Assembly: GCA_003550305.1 (NCBI GenBank)
Contig: QKYT01000835.1
Span: forward strand, 18,334-42,674
Reading direction: 5' to 3'
DNA: 24,341 nucleotides
DNA from: Glomus cerebriforme
Taxonomy: Eukaryota; Glomeromycota; Glomeromycetes; Glomerales; Glomeraceae
Below are positions 1-9,243 of this stretch, one piece after another (within the stretch, counting starts at the first letter, position 1; each line of letters opens with the position of its first letter). The translations under genes and the position numbers were made by a program. The notes beneath the pieces were generated by a model. The model saw only the letters and a program-made list of their open reading frames with translations, was not told the origin of the DNA and did no database searches.

Positions 1-576
1 GGTTCATTGCTTATATTGTCCTTAGATGAATTCGAGATTAAAAAGAAGTTGACCTGTACAATATTAACTAATATTATACTACGTATATACGAATTATCNT
101 TAAAAGATCAAATCAATAGCGAAATTATGAGGAGACGCCAATTTCNACATCATATTCTATTATTAATTTATTACGAAAAACTNGAGGTCTTTTGTAATTT
201 ATATAAAGGATGAAAAAAGGGACGCACGATTAAAAGCCAAGCAATAGAGATGATCGTAAAATCATCAAAATTATCAGCAGGAGAAGCTCCACAAATAAAA
301 CACCAAACAATTTCAACAATACTAAATAGAGNAACAAGGATGAGAAGATTATTGGAAATAGCATCAGATAGTTATACCATTTTTGATGCATTTTCAGATC
401 TTGATCCTGAATTATTTTTGCCAAAAAGAATGACCATAATAAACTATGAGAGGTGGTTAGAATTAATAAAAACTGGCCGTTTGATTTCATCTATCAAAGG
501 AAATCAATTGTATAAAGATTTTAAAGCTTNAGCGAAANAAAAAAGAAAATTAAATTTAGATCAAATTTATATNTAA
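1..576 (+). pseudogene. C-terminal part of an unknown ORF with an internal TGA
   Basis: One reading frame is open from the left edge to the stop at 574-576, interrupted only by TGA at 211-213. The residues on both sides look like one protein: a Leu/Ile-rich first part, then a charged segment containing NYERWLELIKTG and ending KLNLDQIY. Seven single N bases lie inside it, so several residues are unknown. I do not recognise the family. The loss of one codon to TGA (a TGG or CGA would need one change) and the N positions suggest a member of a multicopy, decaying family, perhaps carried by a mobile element. The minisatellite starts right after the stop. It could still be functional if the TGA is a sequence error. 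Confidence 0.45.
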
Positions 577-599
577 TAATACAAAATGTAATGAACTTT

Positions 600-1300
600 T
601 AAAAATAAATAATATTAAGAAAAATCCTTGCGGATTTTTCTTGATAATCAGAATTTTAATTTATTAATTGTTCTTTAAAAAATAAGCAATGTCAACAAAA
701 ATCTGAGTCAGATTCAATTTATTAATCGTTCTTTGATCCTCAAGGATTTTTCTTAAAATCAGAATCTCAATTTATTTGTCATCTTTTGAACTTAAAATTT
801 AAGCAGTATCAACAAAAATCCTCAAGGATTTTTGTTAAAATCGGGATTTAATTTTTTTAATCGTTCTTTGAACCTTAAAAAATAAGCAGTATCAACAAAA
901 ATCCTCAAGGATTTTTGTTAAAATCGGGATTTAATTTTTTTAATTGCTCTTTGAACCTTAAAAAATAAACAGTATCAACAAAAATCCTCAAGGATTTTTC
1001 TTAAAATTGGAATCTCAATTTATTTGTCATCTTTTGAACTTAAAATTTAAACAGTATCAACAAAAATCCTTGAGAATTTTTGTTAAAATCAGAATCTCAA
1101 TTTATTAACCACCCTTTGAACTTAAAATTTAAGCAGTATTAACAAAAATCCTCAAGAATTTTTGTTAAAATCAGAATCTCAATTCATTAACCGCTTTTTG
1201 AACTTAAAATTTAAGCAGTATCAATAAAAATCCTCGAGAATTTTTGTTAAAATCAGAATCTCAATTTATTTATCATCTTTTAAACTTAAAAATCATTCTT
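600..1300. repeat. Minisatellite, ~82-83 bp unit, about 8 copies, with a hairpin core
   Basis: The core CTCAAGG or a variant recurs at 627, 739, 821, 904, 987, 1069, 1151 and 1233. The spacing is 82-83 bp from 739 onward. The first interval, 112 bp, holds about 30 extra bases. Each unit reads roughly AGCAGTATCAACAAAAATCC, then the core, then a GTTAAAATC... stretch and CTTTGAAC. In the best copies CAAAAATCC and GGATTTTTG form a perfect 9-bp inverted repeat around a TCAA loop (for example about 813-834 and 896-917). Later copies (1069, 1151, 1233) carry mismatches in the arm such as GAGAA or AAGAA. Confidence 0.9.
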
Positions 1301-1309
1301 TGAACTCAC

Positions 1310-2683
1310 ATTTCGTTACAATTTTGTTACATACTTTATTTAAAGTTTACATTTTGTTAATTTCCGCAGTGAAATTATTTCTGTTACCAACTGCAGTAAT
1401 ATGAAAATAAGTGGTAAGCAATATGATAATTTTCTTTATTAAGTGATTTTCCTTATGTTAGATTTCCTTAAATGATTTTCATGATGTAATTTTTTTTTAT
1501 TGTTTTTTTAAAAAGATTTTTCTAAAAATTTTTCTCTTATTCTTTGTTTTCATAATTTCAGTGTTACCTTATAATTTAAATGGTTGAGAAAATTCAAGAA
1601 CTGACTAGNTGGCCTAGNGCAAAATGTCCTATTTTTTAAAAAATTAAACAATATTCCATATCATTAAACGTATTATGAGATACGCATATAATACTCAATG
1701 AGACCTACAGCATTGTGAGGAAAGATAGGGTTTTTCATTAATTCCGAATGCTTTTTACCATTATTTTCGCTTACACCCCTATGCTGAGAGTGTTATCCCT
1801 ACGTGTTTCTTTNGATAGTTATAGTTAGACATTTTAATATTCACTCGCTTAGCTAAATGTGCTTATGTTTAACATTTTTTTCATTTTTTTACAGTTCATA
1901 TTTTCTAGATTATCACTGGACATTAACGATACCCTTTCAAGTCGCTTCTTCACATACTTCTTGAACTTATAAGTTAGTTCGCAACCTTCGGAAATCCTGC
2001 ATGAATTTAATATTATCTGGCCAAGTTAACCAATCTCAATATTGACCTTGAATTTAAGGTATGTGCGCTTGAATTTACTAGTTTGTACCAGGTGTTCATA
2101 CTGGTAGACTTTGGGTTTTAATGATACTCATACAATATTGTTGACGATACTAGAAATGCGCTTACTTGTATTGAAGTTATGCCACAGTAGGTTTTAATGA
2201 TACTTTGTTAGTAGTTCCATTGATTTGTGCCAACAATAGTGTTAGTCAGCCATTTCCGTTCCTTCCCATTTATGTTTGGTAATGTCGTAAATTACCACAA
2301 ATGACTAACCTATGTAATTGTCATTCCTTACCCAACCTTCAATTACATAGCCTAGATACATTTGATAGGATATTCAACCATGAGGACGTACCATATCAAA
2401 TCTATTCTCTATAAAGTATAAGAAATCTATATATGAAAATAATCTCTTTTATGGTATGTAAAAGTTTCTTTGATCAGGTCTACTTTACCTTCTGTAAAAA
2501 CTTAAGATTCTGTGATTTGAATGTCGTGATATTTCTTACCTTAATTGTTGATTTCCTTGCGAATAGAGCCTCTTTCGTATTGGCTCCTGGCAAGTCACAC
2601 ATACTCTTAACAATACTAATTGTTAACTTTTTTTTTCTTACTATTATAGAATTTCGTAAAGACTATGCCAATAAATTCTTTTA
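1310..2683. other. Gene-free stretch with minor repeats
   Basis: I see no convincing coding sequence here. An open frame at 2433-2708 runs into the transposon end and is judged spurious. Visible structure: an 11-bp perfect inverted repeat CTATGTAATTG / CAATTACATAG at 2310-2320 and 2340-2350; a 15-bp direct repeat GGTTTTAATGATACT at 2114-2128 and 2190-2204; and a small TACCAG/CTGGTA inverted repeat near 2086-2106. Base composition at 1720-2430 is less extreme than its surroundings, so an eroded mobile element is possible but unproven. Confidence 0.5.
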
Positions 2684-3590
2684 CAGTCAAACCTCTATAT
2701 ACCGATAACTGTTTTTGGAAAAAAAATATCGGTATATCAAAATATCNGTACATTATGAAAATTTTATATACCGATATTTTTAATAGTATATAAATTAGTA
2801 TCGATATAAAAATTCTTGTATAAAATCACAATATATTTCTATATATTTTTAAAAAATTNTTTATTATTTAATGACATATAATGTTTATATTTATTATATT
2901 AATNTATTANCATATATACAAAAATTATATTAAAGAATTTGAATAAAATTATCTAACGTAGTTTGCTTTGAGTTGTTAATATGTAATCTNAATACNTGAT
3001 GCCTCAACTTCTGCAATACATTTAATTCATTTGGATTAACACAAACTTCCGATGAATGTTTAAAAAATATGACAAGATCATCCAAATAACTTAACGCTTT
3101 TGTTTTAGGAATTACTACTGGAGACACTTCATTTGGATCTGTTTCTGGCTCATTATTATTATTTGACTTTACCATANATANAATTTCATCGTCAGTCAAC
3201 CCTTCATTACTTTTTAAACAATNATCAATATGAAGAAACTCATCTGCATCCATAAGATCATCAAATGGAAGTTCGTTAATTAAATTTTGTAACTCCANTT
3301 CATCATNAAATTCAATTTCNTCAAATTCATCTATTTCATCAATATTGTCTTGTTAAAACACGACGCTTTAATACAAAAATAGTATATATGCTGGTGTAAC
3401 TTGAAATATCGGTATATTCTACTATATATTACTTATTAAGGGACAAAGAAATTAATCNGTGTACGTTATATCGTGAATAAATATCNGTATAACGAGGATT
3501 TTTTTACTAATCGTGAAATGGGATAAAGGAAATTCATCGGTACATAACAATTATCGGTATATAAACTATCGGTATATCAAGGTTAGACCG
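2684..3590. mobile_element. Pogo/Tigger-like transposon remnant, non-autonomous
   Basis: The left end CAGTCAAACCTCTATATACC (2684 onward) and the reverse complement of the right end (ending at 3590) match at 20 of the first 24 positions. TA dinucleotides flank both sides (2682-2683 and 3591-3592), as expected for the Tc1/mariner/pogo superfamily. The inner ends carry many copies of ATCGGTATA in both orientations, a pattern that could serve as transposase-binding repeats. At about 907 bp it is too short for a full pogo transposase and keeps only the C-terminal coding end on the minus strand. Several Ns fall in the CG of the ATCGGTAT motif. Confidence 0.78.
2930..3349 (-). pseudogene. C-terminal fragment of a pogo/Tigger-like transposase
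   Basis: A minus-strand frame is open from about 3349 to the stop near 2930, with Ns at several codons. It reads an acidic stretch, then LINELPFDDLMDADEFLHID, a region resembling the linker after the DDE_1 catalytic domain in Tigger/jerky-type transposases. A helical segment follows (ALSYLDDLVIFFKHS), and the end is KQTTLDNFIQIL. The final Q-T-T-L-D-N-F resembles a PCNA-interacting PIP box, a feature known from the pogo transposase C-terminus. The helix-turn-helix and DDE parts are absent, so the product cannot transpose by itself. Family assignment rests on remembered similarity plus the matching terminal repeats. Confidence 0.65.
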
Positions 3591-3789
3591 TATATGTAAG
3601 TTTATTCATTTAGATTCATGTAAATTATTTATGTTACAAGTAATTTTTTAATCTTTAATTTTTATTAATATTACTTTTTTTCTTATTTTTCAAGTTATTT
3701 TGCTTTTCATATTGTTTTTTTTTTGTTTTTATTCTTTGTGTTTTTTTCTTGTCTTAAAAGCGCGGAAAAAAAATATTTAGTAATTATTA

Positions 3790-4068
3790 CACCAATTTAA
3801 AAATCGTATAAATATCGGTGCCCGATATATATTAGATAACAGATCGGTAACTAATAGTTTAGATATCNGGGCNATAGTAATTTAAATTTTTTAAACATAT
3901 TCNAGATGNACACATTATGATAACAAATCGGATACCCAATATGTTGCTAATATAAAAAAATGGCCAATATATAGCTAATTAGTTCCCGACATGTAGAGTA
4001 TTTAAAAAATAAATACTATACATATCGGATACCTGATATATACCCGACAATATCGATTTTAACTTGTG
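3790..4068. repeat. Possible second MITE with imperfect terminal inverted repeats
   Basis: The left end (CACCAATTTAAAAATCG, from 3790) and the reverse complement of the right end (CACAAGTTAAAATCG, ending 4068) pair with a few indels. TA lies next to both ends. Motifs such as ATCGGTGCCCGATATAT and CGGATACCTGATATATACCC recur in both orientations inside. No coding sequence is seen. The ends are not clean, so this is a candidate only. Confidence 0.4.
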
Positions 4069-4127
4069 TATGCCACTTAAAATATAATTCTTAATCTACA
4101 TTAACTAATCTTGAGAAAATTTAAGAA

Positions 4128-6308
4128 ATGGTATATAATAATTTTGGTGATTTAGATGAAGAAGATCATAAATAAGAAGTAATAATTGATCTAATAGCAG
4201 AATTAGTATAATTAGAAGGAGAGGAGAATTTGAAAAGACCTAAAAATACTGTAAGAATAAATGCAAATGAAATGTATTATTTAGAATTAGATAAGATTAG
4301 AGATAATCTAGTTAATAATAAAAATAAAGAGCTGAAAAGTGAAAATTTGGAGGTTGATGATGATGATAATTGGGATCTAACCAATATAGTAATAGTAAAT
4401 ATTAAACAAGTATAAGAAAAATTTATCATATTTTTTTTTTACAATATAATAAATAAAGAATTTTGCATAGTTCATATCCAATTTTAATATTTTTAACTAT
4501 TTTTATTTAAAAATAATATAAACAAAATAATAATGAATTATAATATACATTTTTGTTTTTTTAGCTTATTGTTTAATAAAAGAATTATTACTTATGAAAT
4601 ATTACACATTATAATATAATGGAGTATTACACTTTGGTAAAATTACAGCTATATAAATCATACATTCTATAGTTTTTTAATAGAATTATAATCTTATACA
4701 ATATTATAAAAATATAAATTTATGAAATACTTTATACTAAATAAATTCCTGATGTTCAAGCTAAATGATATTCAGATTTAAAACATTATAAAATATTTTT
4801 CCAAAAGGCTGACAATACAGATAAGATGATAAGTATTACAAATTATAAGTATAACAATTGCATTTATTCCTTTAATCTATATTTCTAATTTTTCAGGTGA
4901 ATTCAAAATTGAAAAGGAATTCATATATTATGATAAAGGGTATTATTATAGAAATAATAATATATATGATGAAGGATATTATTATAAAGATAAAGAATAT
5001 TATTATTATGATAGAAAATATAAAAGAAAAATCTCACCAATGATGAGTCTGATTATCTCTCTATTATATGCTTAGAAAATACTTAAGGATGATCATATGA
5101 ACTATCACCTAAAATGTGCAGAAAACAATATCAGAAAAATTTTTGCCATAAGATTTGCATAGATATATTTCATAATTATTTTTTTCTAATTTGATTTGCA
5201 TTTAATTTGGTACCATATTTTAAGCATACTAGTATCATATTAATAAAACAATAAAATAATATTTTTTTAGCAATTATTTTTCATATATGAAATTTGAAGA
5301 TATATATGCTAATTCTAATAAAGTCATCTTTATTAATTTGCAGGAGAATTAGCATAATGATGAAATGTGATATGTAATTGCTAATGAAAATTCCAAAATT
5401 GCTTTTTTTCTGCAAAATTTACAAATGCTATAAAAACAGGCCAAATAGATCATGCTGACAAGAAGTATTTGCAAAGCAAGTATAATCATATATTGGATTT
5501 AAAACAAAATTCATCTGACAGACCCTCTCTTTTGAATATTAGAAACCTGGAATATAATATCCTAAAAATCTCGATGATGACTCAAAATATTTTTTTTAAA
5601 GAGGTTGTTGATGTATCTATTAGTTCTTTACTTTTATGAAAGCTTTATTATAGCTTAGCTTGAGCAAAGTAAGCTTATAATATCAAAAAGGATAGAAATA
5701 TGGATATAGTAGATGAATTTTTGGATGAGATAAATAAGAAAAACAATAGGGATGAAATTAGAAAACAAGCTTTTGCACAAATTAGCTGAAAATCTGTAAC
5801 TTCTAAATTATCACATGATGCAAAAATAATCACTAATGATCATCAGAAGAATCTAAATTATCAAAATAGTAGAGAATATTGTGTATTTTGATTTTACTAT
5901 AGATTAATTAGAGGTAGAGGTATCAAATCACATAATAAAAATTTTGCTGACAGAAGTAGTTTCTCTAGTAAAAATACTGATAAGAAAGCTTCTATGGCTA
6001 TACTTTTTGTATCAAAAAGTAAAAATTTACTAAATTTGGTCTATTTATATCTGAAAGCTTATGATACGAAAAATTAAGTAATAAAGGCCAATCAGGATGA
6101 GATTTTATGCTAGTACAATTACATTGTTGAATTTGATAGTTAGTTTAAAAATATTATGAAAAATGATAAAGTTAATGAGAAAAAAATGAAAGGACAAATC
6201 TATGATTTTATTATTACACAACTTAGTACTAAACATAACATATTATAGAAGCAGACTTGGAGGGCAAGAAAAATTTATAGGGTATTTGAAAAAAATAGAA
6301 TTTATTAA
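4128..6308 (+). pseudogene. Decayed plus-strand ORF(s), probably from a mobile element
   Basis: Protein-like segments appear one after another. The first starts at ATG 4128 and runs to 4413, with TAA codons at 4173 and 4209 and a tail rich in Asp/Asn. The second is a Tyr/Lys/Asp-rich piece from 4896 (many YYY runs) after an acceptor-like TTTTTCAG. The third is 5287-5640, which changes frame at a T-run near 5403-5409. The longest runs from ATG 5700 to TAA 6306 in one frame, broken only by stops at 5787, 5889, 6075, 6111, 6141 and 6246; near its end it reads KQTWRARKIYRVFEKN. Almost all segments share one frame. I do not recognise a domain; a Gag-like or other element-encoded protein is the guess. 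No reverse transcriptase or LTR was found. Confidence 0.5.
4416..4895. other. AT-rich spacer inside the decayed ORF region
   Basis: Very AT-rich, with no convincing coding sequence on either strand. It ends in a pyrimidine-rich CAG that would serve as a splice acceptor for the Tyr-rich segment at 4896. It may therefore be an intron of the former gene or an insertion. Confidence 0.35.
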
Positions 6309-6312
6309 TGAC

Positions 6313-7126
6313 TTATTTTAAGAAAATTATAATTGCTAATAATACTAGTATCATAATTATAATGTTTGATACTTTTCCATAAACATTAAATTTAATATAA
6401 TTATCATCTACGATGATATCATCATCTTCTGAATTTATTTCATTATCGTCTTCTAAATTGTTGATGTCATCGTAGAGGTTCAAAGTATCCGTTAAAATTA
6501 TTTTATATCGAGAATTTCGTGCCTCTTCGATTGCTCTCCGGGTGTAATTATTATGGAAGGGGACAACGAAAATACCAATAGTTTTTGCCGGATACTTACT
6601 CATTACGCCTTCAAACTTGTAAATGTGATCCACATTCACTTTCGTGCTTGCGGAGTAATTCTTACATTGTATTAGGAGGAGGTACCCCGCAAAGTTTCCC
6701 ATGAGGTCAACTCCTCCGTCGCCGCAAGACAATCTAATAATTGTAAAAATTGTAAGTATACGTCATAATTATTAAGATAAATGTCCCGGACTTAGACACG
6801 GTTACATCTATACACATATCCTATTCACCACAACCCTGGACTTAAACACAGTTGCTTTCAGATAATTAAAAAAAGAAGGACGTTCACAGTAGGCCGTCCA
6901 CCATACGCCAAGTCTGGTTACTTGACTGGTAACTTTCGCAAACTGTGGCCACGACGCGCTCCCAGTTCTTTATCTAATTATCCTAGTGGCAGCGTAACTT
7001 CAGATATGTATAACTCGGCATTACTTAGTGAAATGCTCACCTGATTTTGTAACACTCGATGCTATGGCTTCTTAATTTTCTTTGTATTTCATCTTCGAAT
7101 TCGTTTCCTCTGGTAAATGAATTCAT
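6313..7126 (-). CDS. Mrr-type PD-(D/E)XK nuclease with C-terminal membrane anchor
   Basis: Two exons: 7126-7041 (ATG at 7126) and 6733-6313. The intron (7040-6734, 307 bp) has GTGAG and TTATTAG borders, and the junction keeps frame (AG|A, Arg29). The product is 168 residues. Exon 1 gives a helix GNEFEDEIQRKL like the opening helix of Mrr-like nucleases. Exon 2 gives CGDGGVDLMG (Asp38) and LLLIQCKNYS (Gln51-x-Lys53), the metal-binding and catalytic D and Q-x-K motifs. After the domain comes an acidic linker (about 120-143) and a hydrophobic C-terminal segment NIIIMILVLLAIIIFL at about 151-167, which would anchor it in a membrane. Mrr enzymes cut modified DNA in bacteria; the role of eukaryotic relatives is unclear. 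The stop lies 4 bp from the end of the convergent decayed ORF. Two-exon structure is inferred. Confidence 0.72.
6785..6855. repeat. Two 21-bp diverged copies, 50 bp apart, inside the nuclease intron
   Basis: CCCGGACTTAGACACGGTT at 6785 and CCTGGACTTAAACACAGTT at 6835 match except for transitions. They lie in a locally GC-richer block (about 6780-6990) within the intron. A GTTAC/GTAAC inverted repeat follows at about 6917-6933. The block may be an old insertion. Confidence 0.55.
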
Positions 7127-7846
7127 GTTATGAAATTAATGAAAAGCGTAAAAACGTAAGACTAAAGAGTTATGAACTTTATACTTATCACGAGCTGATA
7201 TAAATCAACGCGACTCATTTTAAAGTCCGAAAGTACCAATCAGTAAGTTATTAAAGTCTTATATTCGTATTTAAGGGATCCCTAATTTTATGTCATATTG
7301 TCTACACGTCATTATCAATAATACTTATATATAATAATTAAAATCACAGCTGATCAGCCGCAGTCAGTCGAAATTCAGTCACGTTCAGTTACATATGATC
7401 TGCTCCCACACTTTTTTCATGTTACAAAGAGTTAGGGTGATTAGGATTAGGGTTAGGGTCAGGATTAGGGTCAGGTTATTAGGGTTAGATACTATTAAAA
7501 TGAATCCTAATATTAAGTTATATCTTTGTTCATATTAAAATACTTTTTATAAATATACATATATAATATTAACCAATCAGAAATAATTTTTTAATTATTA
7601 GTAATTTATATGATTATTTATTAAGTAAAACTAAATTTATGATATAATAATATTGATTTTTTTATTGACTGTTTTAGTATACACCATCCCTAATATTATT
7701 ACTCAAATCAAATGACAAAATAATATTCTTGATATTTCTTTTATGTAAAATGTTACTATTTTGTTATTAAGTATATATACTGTACATGTCTAATTCCAAT
7801 AAGTATCATTATAATATTTCAACACACCTTTTTCTTCTCAAATTTA
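7127..7846. other. Upstream region of the nuclease gene; gene-free
   Basis: This holds the 5' flank of the minus-strand nuclease. A 10-bp palindrome GCTGATCAGC lies near 7348, followed by several CAGTC/CAGTT repeats (about 7360-7390), and then the telomere-like tract at 7432-7490. The rest is AT-rich with no coding signal. Confidence 0.4.
7432..7490 (+). repeat. Short interstitial telomere-like tract (TTAGGG)n
   Basis: Exact TTAGGG units occur at 7432, 7447, 7453, 7465 and 7479, with variants TTAGGA (7441) and TTAGAT (7485) and short GTCAGGA-type interruptions between them. TTAGGG is the common fungal telomere unit. The tract is short and degenerate and is followed by kilobases of other sequence, so it is internal rather than a chromosome end. 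Confidence 0.75.
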
Positions 7847-8310
7847 TTACTGATAATTTCTTGGTATTATTAATAAAAATGTGAATTTTATTTTAACTTG
7901 AATAGATACTATTGAATCTGCAATGTAATAGCTATCTGCTGAATATTCAATTATTAAGTTAGAATAATCATTATGCTTTTGTGTTATATAAAAAGTAAAA
8001 TATAAGAAGAAGTATATCTTACTAATGCCTGGTATTCTGATTATGATACATCCATTTGTATTCTTGTTCATATAGTCTGTTTCAATCTTTTAATCAACTT
8101 AAGATATGATTCTTTAATGTAAATATATTTCTTGCTCTGTTACTTTACAAACTATTCCATCTAGATGTTTGCAGAGATATGGAAATTTTGCACAATTATC
8201 CATCTTAATACTACAAACTTACATTCATTCCTCTTCATTTGGTTTAACTTTCACAAATGTACCATTCTTTAATATTAACACATTTTCAGAGTTTAACATT
8301 ATGTTATTCT
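7847..8310 (-). pseudogene. Weak minus-strand coding remnants, unknown
   Basis: Three short minus-strand pieces look partly protein-like: a segment with KNGTFVKVKPNEEE ending at a TGA near 8230; a Cys-rich one starting MDNCAKFPYLCKHLDG (about 8203-8117); and NTNGCIIIRIPGISK (from 8071). The last contains a GTAAG...TTGCAG pair that could be an intron. They are in different frames and separated by stops. No family is recognised, and composition alone could create some of this. Confidence 0.25.
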
Positions 8311-8390
8311 TTAACTGTTAATACAATTTGATCATCTTTAACATCTACTGTATGTAACATAAAAATGGTTCAGAATTCAACCTATTTTTG

Positions 8391-8858
8391 TCAATAGAAT
8401 CTGGTGGTATTTGAATCTGGTGGTATTTTGCGAACAATTTGCGAATCGTAAAATTCGCAATAAGCAGAAGGAGCATGTTTACGATTAGAAACTTGGAAAT
8501 CGCCCTGACGTTTCATTTTGTAATAAAAATAGAATGCAATTGAGATTTTACGATGACTATCAAAAAAGAATAGCATATCACGTTTTTGTTGACCAATCAT
8601 TACAATACCTTTAAATTGACACAAAAGACGTGTCAAAAAGTTGAACATACCAATAAGAAAGTTATCTTAGACGTTTTGACAAGTATTAAGAATTTCCATC
8701 ACTTCATCTACTTTATCAGAATTTTTAAAGAAATAAGAGCGTAAATAGGTATTTTCTTGATCAGTAAAATTGAGGTTATTATTAATATTATAAATTGAAT
8801 TTTGCTTTTGTAAAAAATATTTTTTTTGACAGAGACGAGAAAATATAAAATGGTTCTC
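8391..8858 (-). pseudogene. Unknown decayed gene, one in-frame stop, FDSH motif
   Basis: A minus-strand frame is open from about 8858 to 8391 (roughly 155 codons) with a single TAA at 8667-8669. Composition is balanced on both sides of the stop. The first part has FTDQENTYLRSYFFKNSD and KVDEVMEILNTC; the second has CQFKGIVMIGQQKRD, then LFFFDSHRK, and HAPSAYCEFYDSQIVRKI. An FDSH-plus-downstream-strand arrangement loosely resembles the catalytic His region of some OTU-like or herpesvirus-type deubiquitinases, but no catalytic Cys is assigned and this is only a hint. A 15-bp direct repeat (GAATCTGGTGGTATT at 8398 and 8413) marks its 3' end. Confidence 0.4.
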
Positions 8859-9015
8859 TTATAACTTCGATGCTTATCAAACTTTCTAAGTCCAAAATAT
8901 CTCAAACTTTCATCAAACTTTCTATCAAACTCTTATTGTGTAAATATATAAAAAGTGAAATATCTCAAGTCATAATATATAAATATTTGAAATATTAATC
9001 AGAAGTCACATTTGA

Positions 9016-9243
9016 TATACAGTGTTAGAATTTATTATCATTAACACGTATTACAATAATTCCAATGCACAAACCGCCAATTTGAGCGAAACTTTATTAA
9101 TTTTTTAGAGAAATGAAAATGCTAGAGAAGCGAACGAAATGTATGATGCTATCAAAGAGGGAGGGAGTACGCCATTTAAAGCGAGTCCTAGCAACATATT
9201 ATTCTTTTGCTCTCTCACGTTTACAAAAAATACCTATAACTAA
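9016..9243 (+). pseudogene. Coding remnant with in-frame TAG, unknown
   Basis: The frame is open from 9016 to the TAA at 9241, apart from TAG at 9106-9108. It reads NNSNAQTANLSETLLIF before the stop and RNENAREANEMYDAIKEGG after it, then STPFKASPSN. The TAG is one C-to-T change from CAG. Alternatively ATTTTTTAG is a splice acceptor and the second half is an exon. No family recognised. Confidence 0.35.

Noticed and set aside
600..1300. CRISPR-like array of spaced palindromic repeats
   Set aside because: The whole 82-bp unit repeats, including the parts between hairpins; there are no unique spacers, and the genome is eukaryotic.
2433..2708. 91-codon plus-strand open frame
   Set aside because: Runs into the inverted end of the pogo-like element, has hydrophobic low-information composition and no family resemblance.
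6880..6965. Pol III-type transcript on the minus strand (A-box-like TGGCGTATGG and a T-run)
   Set aside because: No B box, and the segment falls inside the inferred nuclease intron.
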